64,000 nucleotides of DNA from Lysinibacillus_B sp036662795 (GTDB taxonomy: Bacteria; Bacillota; Bacilli; Bacillales_A; Planococcaceae): positions 62,001 to 126,000 of the forward strand of contig NZ_JBAFWZ010000004.1 of assembly GCF_036662795.1 (NCBI RefSeq). Direction: 5' to 3'. Positions 16,143-24,267 of this stretch are shown here, one piece after another. The translations under genes and the position numbers were made by a program. The stretch's first letter is position 1; every line of letters starts with the position of its first letter. The notes below the pieces were generated by a model. It was not told the DNA's origin and ran no database searches. It saw only the letters and a program-made list of their open reading frames with translations.

Positions 16143-17693
16143 TTAACCTGTAGGTACATCTCTCGCAATGCCGATTAAATACCATCCCCCTCCCGATTTA
16201 TGGAAAATGAATCGCAGGGCTTGAGAGGATTGGCTAGAGTAATACTCTATATACTTCGCATTCGGATAATTTGCATGAATAGTATTTAAAACCCCGCCAA
16301 ATTGAACAGCCTGACCGTTAAATGTAACTGTGTCATAAACAAAGTCTTTTCCATTCACCTTTAACAAAATAGTTTGCACATATTCTTCCAATGTCATTTT
16401 AAACTCTCGATTGCTATCATCATGTCCCCAATCAATTTGTTGATTTTTAGCATTTACTAGCTCATCCGGCTTAAGGTTTACATAATCCCCACCGTACCCT
16501 GGTTTGTTACCGAAGTCAGCAAACAATGAGAATGTAAGGCCCTCAGATGGATCTACCATTGCCGATAATTTCTCATACTCTCCATTATACAAATGACTAA
16601 AAACGAGCGAAGTTAAATTAGTAAGCTCCTGTTCTTCAGTCGGTCTCTTGTATGGTTCACCTACCATAAAATGATCTAAAATCGCATCATAGGAGCCGTT
16701 ATGGGTAAAGGTAATTTGCTGGAGAGCTGGGAAATATTCAAAAAATGATCCATTAATCGTACCAGCAAACATCGAGCCGCCAGTAGAGCCCTGTATATTA
16801 AAAACCCCTTCTCCCAAATCTAAAATGAGAGACGCCCCATTGTTTTCAAAGCTATAACTATTAAGGGTGACATTGAACGTTTTCGCTTGCTCGTAAATAA
16901 AGTTAATTATCGACGCCTCAGAACCATCACCACTATACTCTACCTCATGCTTTTCAAGGTAGCTCACAGTTTCATCCGGCTTGTAAATAGTGATGGATTT
17001 ACTAATATTGCCGCCTTTATCCTTTTGAACTAAGCCACTTTCTAAACCATTATCATAAATACCGTGTCGCCATACTACCTGCTGCCCGTCGTTATACGCT
17101 TCTATCTTTAGTGGGTCGGGTGTACCAGATTCTAACGTATCGAAAACTGCGTACCAGACTTTCATATCGTTTAGTTGGAATACTGTTCCCTGTTGCTCTA
17201 GCGTTTGCTGCATGACTTTAACAGAAGTGATTTTTTCATCTGTAATAATGCCTCCAAATAATGCAACTGGAATATAATGGTTATGGTCCATTACCCACTC
17301 AAAGCCGTCCTCAGGATTTTCTTCTCCATTCCCTGTATGAGTCCATACCTCATGATCAGTCGGTTTATACCCTATTCGAAAGCCGCTTTCATCCGTATAA
17401 AAGATAACCTCATAATCGTCTGTTTTATGCTCATATAAAATTTCAGTAGATTCTGGATGTGGTACTGTCTCCATAAACCCTTGCTGAGCTAGCTGAGGAT
17501 CATCATCTTTATCACCTACTAGCATAAATACGAAAAATAGGACTGCTGCAGTCACGATAAGAGATGTAACTGGAATTAAAAAATTTGTTTTCTTTTTTTG
17601 AGGAGGTTTATGAAGGTTTGATTGTACTTTTTGGATGATAGACTCCTTATGCTCAGCTATATCACGCAATGCCCATACTTTTGCCTTAGTCAT
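16143..17693 (-). CDS. Membrane protein with GerMN-like domain, probable anti-sigma partner
   Basis: A 516-residue protein with a short basic cytoplasmic N-terminus, one membrane segment (about residues 38-62, LIPVTSLIVTAAVLFFVFMLV) and a large extracytoplasmic part. Around residues 270-360, NNGASLILDLGEGVFNIQG through FFEYFPALQQITFTHNG resembles GerMN domains. The last about 140 residues look like an NTF2-like or lipocalin-type beta domain ending in GGGWYLIGIARD. It overlaps the ECF sigma gene by 8 bases, the usual arrangement for an anti-sigma factor. No zinc-binding anti-sigma motif was seen; sigma binding by the about 35-residue N-terminus is inferred. Confidence 0.55.
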   Translation of the reverse strand: MTKAKVWALRDIAEHKESIIQKVQSNLHKPPQKKKTNFLIPVTSLIVTAAVLFFVFMLVGDKDDDPQLAQQGFMETVPHPESTEILYEHKTDDYEVIFYTDESGFRIGYKPTDHEVWTHTGNGEENPEDGFEWVMDHNHYIPVALFGGIITDEKITSVKVMQQTLEQQGTVFQLNDMKVWYAVFDTLESGTPDPLKIEAYNDGQQVVWRHGIYDNGLESGLVQKDKGGNISKSITIYKPDETVSYLEKHEVEYSGDGSEASIINFIYEQAKTFNVTLNSYSFENNGASLILDLGEGVFNIQGSTGGSMFAGTINGSFFEYFPALQQITFTHNGSYDAILDHFMVGEPYKRPTEEQELTNLTSLVFSHLYNGEYEKLSAMVDPSEGLTFSLFADFGNKPGYGGDYVNLKPDELVNAKNQQIDWGHDDSNREFKMTLEEYVQTILLKVNGKDFVYDTVTFNGQAVQFGGVLNTIHANYPNAKYIEYYSSQSSQALRFIFHKSGGGWYLIGIARDVPTG

Positions 17694-18201
17694 TTAACAG
17701 CACCTCCCATTGTATATGTTGCAAATCTAGTTTTAGTAATTCCCGGCCCTTTTTTAATCTAGATTTCACGGTATTCTCAGGAATATTTAAAAGATTAGCC
17801 ACTTCCTTAATAGACATACCCTCTAAATAGAAATACATAATTGGCTCCCGTTGCTTTAAAGGTAGGCGTAATATGGCATCCCCAATTAATGCCTCCTCAT
17901 CCTTCTGCAGCAATTCATTTCTATCCAACATTTCTTGCTTAGGAAAGATTTTTTGCTGAAGTGAAATTTTTCGGTATGTCCAGCTTTTTAAATAATCTTT
18001 GCATTTATTAATCGTTATTCGAATTAAATAAGCCTTTAATTCCCCTCGTTCCTCGTAGCCACTTTGATGATAAAATTTTATAAAGACATCCTGAACAATA
18101 TCCTCAGCCGTGTGTAAATCTTTTATATAATAATAGGCGACACGAAATAACAGCTCTGTATAATCGTCCATAATTCTAGTTAAGTGTGCTTCACGATTCA
18201 T
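17686..18201 (-). CDS. ECF-type RNA polymerase sigma factor
   Basis: A 171-residue sigma-70 family protein with only regions 2 and 4. Region 2 is LFRVAYYYIKDLHTAEDIVQDVFIKFY and region 4 is LPLKQREPIMYFYLEGMSIKEVANLLNIPENTVKSRLKKGRELL with a clear helix-turn-helix. ECF sigma factors direct RNA polymerase to stress promoters and are held by a membrane anti-sigma factor, here presumably the overlapping downstream gene. The ATG at 18201 is followed by NREAHLTRIMDDY. Which signal it answers is unknown. Confidence 0.9.
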   Translation of the reverse strand: MNREAHLTRIMDDYTELLFRVAYYYIKDLHTAEDIVQDVFIKFYHQSGYEERGELKAYLIRITINKCKDYLKSWTYRKISLQQKIFPKQEMLDRNELLQKDEEALIGDAILRLPLKQREPIMYFYLEGMSIKEVANLLNIPENTVKSRLKKGRELLKLDLQHIQWEVLLND

Positions 18202-18254
18202 TCTACTCCCCCCTCTACCTTATAAACGACGCTAGAATAATCGAAGTTTATTTT

Positions 18255-18290
18255 TATAAAAAAAAATAGCCAACATTTGTTAGCTATTTT
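18255..18290 (-). terminator. Terminator after the HlyIII gene
   Basis: On the minus strand, AAATAGCTAACA pairs with TGTTGGCTATTT and is followed by a long T-run. Confidence 0.8.
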
Positions 18291-18300
18291 ATCATCATTA

Positions 18301-18945
18301 TTAAAGATATAGATATACCGTTAAATACATCATTAAGCAACCTGCCATGACAAATACATGCCATATTGCGTGATTATACGGAATTTTATTATTCCTATAA
18401 AAGTACGTACCCGCTGTATAAAAAATGCCCCCTAGTAATAAGGTTACAAGTCCAGCCATTGAGATATATTCAATAAGTGGCTCATAAACAAAGATGGCAA
18501 TCCAGCCCATGCCAATATACGTGATAAGCGATAGTGCTTTAAAGCGATGAACAAAAAATTGCTTCATGATAATACCAAAGAGGGTTAATCCCCATTCAAT
18601 TGCTACAATTGTCCAGCCAAGCTTTCCACCAATCGCAATAAGTGCTACAGGTGTGTACGTACCAGCTATTAATAAAAATATTGCAGAATGATCTAGTTTT
18701 TTAAATAAGCTTTTTTTCGCAGGCACTGTATGATACAGTGTAGACGCTAAAAACATGAGCATCATGGATATGCCAAAAATTAAATAACTTACTAAATGAA
18801 GCATCGACTGCTCTTGAAAAGCCTTATTCATTAATAATAGTATCCCTGGAATTGTTAACACACAGCCAACACCATGTGTTAGAGCATTCCAAAACTCTTC
18901 CTTCTTACTATAAGCTGAGTCCATAACGACTGCTTGCTGTACCAT
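18301..18945 (-). CDS. Hemolysin III / PAQR-family membrane protein
   Basis: About 214 residues and seven membrane segments. Family signatures are KKEEFWNALTHGVGCVLTIPG at the N-terminus, LASTLYHTVPAKKSLFKKLDHSAIFLLIAGTYTPVAL in the middle, and YNHAIWHVFVMAG near the end; the conserved histidines form the PAQR metal site. The start at 18945 has AAGAGGTGA six bases away; the in-frame GTG at 18954 lies inside that ribosome site. The family is linked to membrane lipid homeostasis, but the bacterial role is not settled. It is a single-gene unit with its own terminator. Confidence 0.88.
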   Translation of the reverse strand: MVQQAVVMDSAYSKKEEFWNALTHGVGCVLTIPGILLLMNKAFQEQSMLHLVSYLIFGISMMLMFLASTLYHTVPAKKSLFKKLDHSAIFLLIAGTYTPVALIAIGGKLGWTIVAIEWGLTLFGIIMKQFFVHRFKALSLITYIGMGWIAIFVYEPLIEYISMAGLVTLLLGGIFYTAGTYFYRNNKIPYNHAIWHVFVMAGCLMMYLTVYLYL

Positions 18946-19113
18946 ATCTATCACCTCTTAAATGATAGTATGATTGAAATTAGCCCTATCAAAAAGAGGA
19001 ATGTGTCATGACTTCCATATGACAAATATCATTTTAGAATAGCTTTTTTGTCAATAAGAGGATGAGAAGGTTCTCTATTATTGTCCTTTCAATAGCAAAC
19101 CGTACTTCTATTA

Positions 19114-20736
19114 TTATAGCTCTCGTAATTCCTTTAAAATTTTGTTGAAGCGTTGATCTAATGCTGAATAATTCGGGTCCTTTGGTGTCATAAAAGAAAG
19201 CTTCCCTAAAATTTCTTGCTGCTCGTTTACTAACTGAAGTCGTTGCAGCTCAGAGTTATTAGCAATCGTTTTTGTCATTGGCAATGCTACTGTCTCATTA
19301 TCAATTAGCCATTCACTTTTTGTTATTTTTTCAACAAAATATCGATCATGAGATACGACAAGAAGCGCTCCATCATATTCACCTAATGTTTGCTCTAGCC
19401 TCTCCCGTGATGGCAAATCTAAATGGTTGGTCGGTTCATCTAAAATTAGTAAATCCTTTGACTCCAAAATAAACTGCATTAATTTGCACTTCACTCTTTC
19501 CCCCATGCTCATCTCGCGAAAAGGCTGTGCCCATTGCTCACTCGAGAACCCTAAATGTCTCATTAAATTTTGTACCTTCCCGCGCATTTCAAATGTAGGC
19601 TGATAGAAAAATCTGTCCGGCGTATCATCCATTGGCAGATCGTACACAGTTTGCGTTAAGTAACCTATATTAAGGCTTGGTGACATCCACACTGTACCGT
19701 TAGCTTTTTCAAGCCCCATTAAAATATTTAATAGCGTTGTTTTGCCACTACCGTTCGGGCCAACTAATGCAACTTTTTCACCCGCCTGCAGTGTCAGATT
19801 GACATTTTTAAAAAGGGTACGTTGCCCGAAGCCCTTTGCTACATTTTTTAGCTCAGCTAATCGTTTCCCCCTCTTTATATCGTCCGGTAACTGAAACTGC
19901 ACTTTATACTCCGGTTTAACAGCTTCTATCCGATGCTTTTCAAGCTCCTGTTCTAAACGCTTTCGCTTTGACTTTACTTGGGCATCTGTTCGCTTTGCCT
20001 TTTTCCGATGATATTCTTTAAACCCTTCCTGTTTTGTAGATTCCCTATGAGCCTTTTCAGACCATGCGTTTAAGTTTGTTAATTGGTGCTCTATTTTGTT
20101 TATATAAGCCTGCTGAACCTCGTATTGATGCTGCTGTGCCTGACGCTTTTGCTCACGTTCCTGCTTATAATCCGAATAATTTCCGTTATACGAGATAATT
20201 TGCTTGTCTTCAATGGCCAAAATACCTGTAGCTACTCTGTCTAAAAAATAGCGATCATGGGAAACAATGATAATCGTTCCTTTATAGCCATTTACTAGCT
20301 CTACTAAAATTTCTAGTGAAGCAGCGTCCAGGTGATTCGTTGGTTCATCTAGCATAAGTAGTCCTGCCCTTGAATGGAAACCACGCATTAAACGCACCTT
20401 TAGCTTTTCGCCCCCACTTAAACTATCGTACGGGGCTATTGGAATATTCCATCGAGAAAACCACTCCTGCTGCTCTTTCTCAAGCTCTTCAATTCCAAAT
20501 GATGATTCTTCTTGTTTTACATAGGCAACGGAAAGAGCCGGGTCTAACAAGCTGATTTGACCCTTTGTTGGTTGCATATTGCCTGCAAGCATTTCTAATA
20601 ACGTAGATTTCCCCGCACCATTTTTACCGACAATGCCTATTCTTTCTCCTTCTTTTATTGTTAAATCCTTCGCTTCAAACAGAAGAACTTCATGGAATGT
20701 CAATGTTACTTCGTGTAATTTCATTATTTCTTTCAT
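19114..20736 (-). CDS. ABC-F family ATPase, possibly antibiotic-resistance (ribosome protection) type
   Basis: A 540-residue soluble protein with two ABC ATPase domains and no membrane segments. Walker A motifs are GKNGAGKST (first) and GPNGSGKTT (second). Signature motifs are LSGGEKLKVRLM and MSMGERVKCKLM, and both Walker B regions are followed by DEPTNHLD. A charged linker of about 80 residues rich in Lys/Arg separates them. ABC-F proteins act on the ribosome. The length and attenuator leader resemble the Vga/VmlR-type resistance group rather than housekeeping EttA-like proteins, but the antibiotic class cannot be read. The ATG at 20736 has AGGAGG upstream; the frame extends further to 20778 without support. 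Confidence 0.75.
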   Translation of the reverse strand: MKEIMKLHEVTLTFHEVLLFEAKDLTIKEGERIGIVGKNGAGKSTLLEMLAGNMQPTKGQISLLDPALSVAYVKQEESSFGIEELEKEQQEWFSRWNIPIAPYDSLSGGEKLKVRLMRGFHSRAGLLMLDEPTNHLDAASLEILVELVNGYKGTIIIVSHDRYFLDRVATGILAIEDKQIISYNGNYSDYKQEREQKRQAQQHQYEVQQAYINKIEHQLTNLNAWSEKAHRESTKQEGFKEYHRKKAKRTDAQVKSKRKRLEQELEKHRIEAVKPEYKVQFQLPDDIKRGKRLAELKNVAKGFGQRTLFKNVNLTLQAGEKVALVGPNGSGKTTLLNILMGLEKANGTVWMSPSLNIGYLTQTVYDLPMDDTPDRFFYQPTFEMRGKVQNLMRHLGFSSEQWAQPFREMSMGERVKCKLMQFILESKDLLILDEPTNHLDLPSRERLEQTLGEYDGALLVVSHDRYFVEKITKSEWLIDNETVALPMTKTIANNSELQRLQLVNEQQEILGKLSFMTPKDPNYSALDQRFNKILKELREL

Positions 20737-20775
20737 GAGAACGCCTCCTAATGGGAGGAAGGTTTTATTGAAATG

Positions 20776-20808
20776 CAAAAAATCCTCCCAACTATTTTGG
20801 AAGGATTA
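20776..20808 (-). terminator. Attenuator-type terminator in the ABC-F leader
   Basis: On the minus strand, AATCCTTCCAA pairs with TTGGGAGGATT around a 5-nt loop and is followed by TTTTTT. It lies about 40 bp before the ABC-F start codon and far downstream of the likely promoter, so it can act as an attenuator. Confidence 0.8.
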
Positions 20809-20895
20809 GCCTACAAATGTATACACAAATAAACCTGTTTAAAGAAAAACTAGGTCAACTATTTATGAAAATGGGCAGACTAATCCTATTGTTTG

Positions 20896-20949
20896 TTAAT
20901 CGATTCTATTCGATCTTGCAAATAATAAGATTAAAACTTCATCGGTCAC
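20896..20949 (-). CDS. Candidate 17-residue leader peptide of the ABC-F gene
   Basis: A GTG start at 20949 is preceded six bases earlier by AAAGGA. It opens MTDEVLILLFARSNRID and then TAA. It lies in the 240-bp leader, upstream of the attenuator terminator, and downstream of a possible promoter (TTTTCA, 17 bp, TATATT near 20980-21010). Leader peptides on which antibiotic-bound ribosomes stall control several ABC-F resistance genes. This is inference from layout. Confidence 0.35.
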   Translation of the reverse strand: MTDEVLILLFARSNRID

Positions 20950-21042
20950 CCATCTTCCTTTCATCTATGTTACTGACAATATAGCATATTGCTCATAATT
21001 TGAAAAGATTGAGCAATTATGGGATTTTGCTTACCCCTTCAA

Positions 21043-21981
21043 TCATTCCATCAAATTCCACCAAGCATTATAATCACCATTAATCCCGAAATGAATAGAA
21101 TCAATTTCTCCACCGATAAGCATTACTTTTTGTATGGTCCTCTCGAGCTCCCTTTTTGAATCACTCGATAAGGTAGGTTTCACAAATTTAACAAAATCAT
21201 CGGTAAAATCAATGACCGCGATTCTATCTTTTAGGAAAACGGAATGAACAAGATTTGTGCCATCATCGTTCAATGCATACAAAGAGCGAATCTCTTGTTG
21301 AAGTTTCTCTTTTAAAGCCTCATCCTGTTGCCCAACTATTACGATATCTTCTGGCAGGTTCGAATTCTCAACGAAGGTTGTAATTGTAATGGTATTTGTC
21401 ACTAGTTGAAGCCGATTTTTTAATTCATCTGAAATAGATACCGTTAAATGGTCCCTCAGTTGAAGGTTTTTTGTTTGAAAGCCAACTACTTTAATAGTGT
21501 CACCTTCTGCTCCGTATTCCTTCCAAATTGTTTCATCCATATCAACAAAATGATCGGCAGTATTTCCAGATAAATAGGCTTTCGCTAGCTCTTCCTCGGT
21601 ATATTTTGAATGATCCGTCGATGTCGGCTGCTTCTGCACAATACCAATAGTTATTTGCTCCCCGTTTATTGCAATTTCCACTTGGCCATCTTTCGGCACT
21701 TCTATACCATTTACCTCAAGAGAATAATGCACTATCGATTGTGAGTCCAATTGCGTTACATCATTTTCAGTTGCAATTTGCTTCGATTCACCAAAAAGTG
21801 AGAAGATGAAAACTAAGCAACTTACAAATAATATCGTTGCTATCACAACCGGTATTACGTATATTTTTTTCTTCTTGTTCTGTTGCTGAAATTGCAACAT
21901 GCTGTTTTTAGGAGCCGTAGCAGGTAGATTTTTTTCTTGAGAAAGATGATTCAAACTATCTTTCTCCTGTTTGTAATCCAT
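21043..21981 (-). CDS. Single-pass membrane protein with GerMN-like C-terminal domain
   Basis: About 312 residues, using the ATG at 21981 (MDYKQEKDS); the ATG at 21993 sits too close to AAAAGG. A cytoplasmic N-terminus with KKKK precedes one membrane segment (IYVIPVVIATILFVSCLVFIFSLFG), and the rest is outside. The C-terminal about 80 residues (VFLKDRIAVIDFTDDFV through IDSIHFGINGDYNAWW) resemble a GerMN domain. It shares architecture with the ECF-linked protein at 16143-17693 but has no sigma gene beside it. Function unknown. Confidence 0.55.
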   Translation of the reverse strand: MDYKQEKDSLNHLSQEKNLPATAPKNSMLQFQQQNKKKKIYVIPVVIATILFVSCLVFIFSLFGESKQIATENDVTQLDSQSIVHYSLEVNGIEVPKDGQVEIAINGEQITIGIVQKQPTSTDHSKYTEEELAKAYLSGNTADHFVDMDETIWKEYGAEGDTIKVVGFQTKNLQLRDHLTVSISDELKNRLQLVTNTITITTFVENSNLPEDIVIVGQQDEALKEKLQQEIRSLYALNDDGTNLVHSVFLKDRIAVIDFTDDFVKFVKPTLSSDSKRELERTIQKVMLIGGEIDSIHFGINGDYNAWWNLME

Positions 21982-22073
21982 ATTGTATCGCATCCTTTTA
22001 GTTCAGTTATTCTTTTAAATGTTGAGAACAAATTGAAGATATCACGTATAGACCATCCTCTTTTATAACTATT

Positions 22074-23339
22074 CTATTCTTCACTATCATTTTCCTCTCT
22101 AACACTATTAATTCGATCAAGCATTGGCGGGTGTGTGTAACGGAACCATTTCACTAGTAGTGGAGGATTCACATCACTTAAGCCTGCTATTGTTAATTTT
22201 TGAAAGGCCGTAATCGCTGCTTCCTCATTACCAGTTAAGGCAATTGCATACTCGTCCGCGCGAATTTCTAAATATCTTGATTGATAGTTAGAGAGAGGAC
22301 TCGATGCAAAAAGTAAAAACGAGGAAACTAGTAGCAGTAACGGATACGACCGAATATCACTTAATTTTTCAATTTTCAATAGCTTTCCGTAGCGCTTTAT
22401 GATCCACGTCGCAATTTTATTTGTTAGCCATAGACCAGCTAGCATCATTAAAATATAGCTAGCTATGCCAATATAAATATCTTTATTCACATAGTGTGAC
22501 ATTTCATGAGCCATCACAAAAAGAATTTCCTCATCTGATAGCTTGTTTATCGTAGTGTCCCATAGCACAATTCTCGAATTGCTCCCGATCCCTGTCACAT
22601 AAGCATTTAATGCATTCGTTCGATCAGCCATGCCTACTTCAAATACATGCTCAGCCGGGATACTCGCTTGCTCGGCCAATGCAAGAATTTTTGCCTCTAG
22701 CTCCTTGTCTTTTAATGGAGAAAAATCATTGTAGAGTGGATCGATAATAACAGGCTGAATATACATCATAAAAATGGAAAATGGGATCGTTAATAGCCAT
22801 GCATACAGCCACCAACGCTTCGTGCTCTTTTGAATTAACCAATATAAAATCGTTACTACAATAATTGTTATACCTATATTTAACCAAAAATCAAGTACAT
22901 TATCGTGCATCCACGAGGAAAATGATTGTGTGCTAATGCCGTAGCTTCTACTTAATTTATAGCTATAATAATCAATCGGGAAAAATAGTATTTTCGTTGT
23001 AATCAATAATGAAAATAAATACGCGGCATTTTTAACGATACTCCACTTATTTTTAAAGGTTGCCCAATTTTCAAATAGACGTGAGATACCAAATATCAAA
23101 ATAAAAAAGAAAACAAGCCATTCAAGTGGTATTAAAACAAAAAATAAGAAATTTCGTATTTTCGAAAGCTCACCACTTAACAGCATTTCCTTCGGGTTCA
23201 TAAATACAGCTGGATCCGCTGCAGTACCCTTTAGCTCGTTTGGTATGCCCCCTCCACCACCATGAAAAATATACAAGTACAAGGCTAACGTATACAGCCC
23301 AAAGATAATAAGAGCTGCCACTCCCCATTTTTTCCTCAT
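22074..23339 (-). CDS. M48-family zinc metalloprotease (Ste24-like)
   Basis: A 421-residue integral membrane protease. The zinc site is VMAHEMSHYV (H-E-x2-H), with the third ligand Glu in YLEIRADEYA. Multiple membrane helices surround it, and the N-terminal part has the CAAX-protease-1 N-terminal domain (helices to about residue 200). The family cleaves membrane or misfolded proteins; B. subtilis YhfN is similar. The ATG has AAAAGGGGAG upstream. It is monocistronic, with hairpins on both sides. Confidence 0.88.
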   Translation of the reverse strand: MRKKWGVAALIIFGLYTLALYLYIFHGGGGGIPNELKGTAADPAVFMNPKEMLLSGELSKIRNFLFFVLIPLEWLVFFFILIFGISRLFENWATFKNKWSIVKNAAYLFSLLITTKILFFPIDYYSYKLSRSYGISTQSFSSWMHDNVLDFWLNIGITIIVVTILYWLIQKSTKRWWLYAWLLTIPFSIFMMYIQPVIIDPLYNDFSPLKDKELEAKILALAEQASIPAEHVFEVGMADRTNALNAYVTGIGSNSRIVLWDTTINKLSDEEILFVMAHEMSHYVNKDIYIGIASYILMMLAGLWLTNKIATWIIKRYGKLLKIEKLSDIRSYPLLLLVSSFLLFASSPLSNYQSRYLEIRADEYAIALTGNEEAAITAFQKLTIAGLSDVNPPLLVKWFRYTHPPMLDRINSVREENDSEE

Positions 23340-23401
23340 CGCACTCCCCTTTTATAATTAAATCATCGTTCGTGTTATTTAATATGTATTAAATTTCAAA
23401 A

Positions 23402-23435
23402 TATAACTTCATTTCCATACAGAAATGAAGTTATA
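23402..23435 (-). terminator. Perfect 13-bp inverted repeat
   Basis: ATAACTTCATTTC / GAAATGAAGTTAT with a 6-nt loop. On the minus strand it is followed by ATTTTG. With the hairpin at 23463-23495 it probably forms a double terminator after the Crp-family gene, though it could also be an operator for the M48 gene. Confidence 0.5.
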
Positions 23436-23462
23436 GAGTTAAGCAATTAAAAATAAACGGGT

Positions 23463-23495
23463 TTAGGTTCGTCTCCAAAAAAGAGATGAACCTAA
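23463..23495 (-). terminator. Imperfect hairpin downstream of the Crp-family gene
   Basis: Arms TTAGGTTCGTCTC and GAGATGAACCTAA, with A/T-rich loop, 12 bp after the stop codon. The T-run after it is weak. Confidence 0.45.
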
Positions 23496-23506
23496 TTTGA
23501 GTACTA

Positions 23507-24163
23507 TTATTTTAAGATTTCCGAAAGACCGATTAATCGACTCTTATTTCGTATTCGATAGTTCCGCCCGTCCTTTGCAAGAATATCCTCCTCACAAAAT
23601 TGAGCGAGTGTAAATAATAGGTGCCGATAAGAAACCCCTAAATAGTCGCATACTAATACATGTTTTTCACGATAAATATCATCAACCGCTGTTTGCAAGA
23701 TGAACTCCGCCAAGCGATTTTCAAGAGGAAATGCCAAACGCTGCGAATACTTTGCAGTCATATCTGTCGCCTTTTCACTTATATAAATCGCTAGTTGTTT
23801 TAAAAATTTTGCATCCTCCAGCAGTGGCTCTCGGCATGGCTTAAACGGAATTGCAAAAACAATCATCGTCGAGATGGCTTGAACGGCTTTCGAGTAATAT
23901 TGCTCATGTAATAGCTCCATATCACCTAAAAATTCCCCAGCACCTACGATATTAATTAACGCCATTTTCCCGTTCTGATGAGTCACAAATACCTTAGCCT
24001 TCCCAGTATGAATATAAAATAAATAATTACTATTCATGCCCTCTTCAATAATCCAATCGCCAACCTTATATTCAAAGACCTCAACATAGGACTCAACATT
24101 ATATGAAAAATACTTATTAATCGGGAAATGTTGAATATATTCGCTTTTTTGTAATCTATACAT
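23507..24163 (-). CDS. Crp/Fnr-family transcriptional regulator (YeiL-like)
   Basis: The ATG at 24163 is chosen because GAAAGGA lies nine bases upstream; about 218 residues. The N-terminal cyclic-nucleotide-binding-type beta roll (EVFEYKVGDWIIEEGMNSNYLFYIHTGKAKVF) is clear. The C-terminal region has a helix-turn-helix around VCDYLGVSYRHLLFTLAQFCEEDIL. It resembles the YeiL subgroup. A few cysteines are present (C in EPLL-region and HTH), but I see no Fnr-type N-terminal cysteine cluster. It is divergent from an MFS transporter with an 18-bp palindrome between them, suggesting it controls that transporter and itself. Confidence 0.75.
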   Translation of the reverse strand: MYRLQKSEYIQHFPINKYFSYNVESYVEVFEYKVGDWIIEEGMNSNYLFYIHTGKAKVFVTHQNGKMALINIVGAGEFLGDMELLHEQYYSKAVQAISTMIVFAIPFKPCREPLLEDAKFLKQLAIYISEKATDMTAKYSQRLAFPLENRLAEFILQTAVDDIYREKHVLVCDYLGVSYRHLLFTLAQFCEEDILAKDGRNYRIRNKSRLIGLSEILK

Positions 24164-24195
24164 AAAAGAAATCCTTTCCATTAAATCATTGCAAA

Positions 24196-24213
24196 ATATG
24201 AGATATCTCATAT
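24196..24213. promoter_or_regulatory. Perfect 18-bp palindrome between divergent genes
   Basis: ATATGAGATATCTCATAT, a perfect dyad, lies in the 104-bp gap between the Crp-family regulator and the MFS gene. It is not the CRP consensus TGTGA-N6-TCACA but has the right size and place for the neighbouring regulator's operator. Confidence 0.5.
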
Positions 24214-24267
24214 TATTGTAATGAGAACAATGCTATGATGCAACAAGGTTTATTGGAGGGATTAGAT

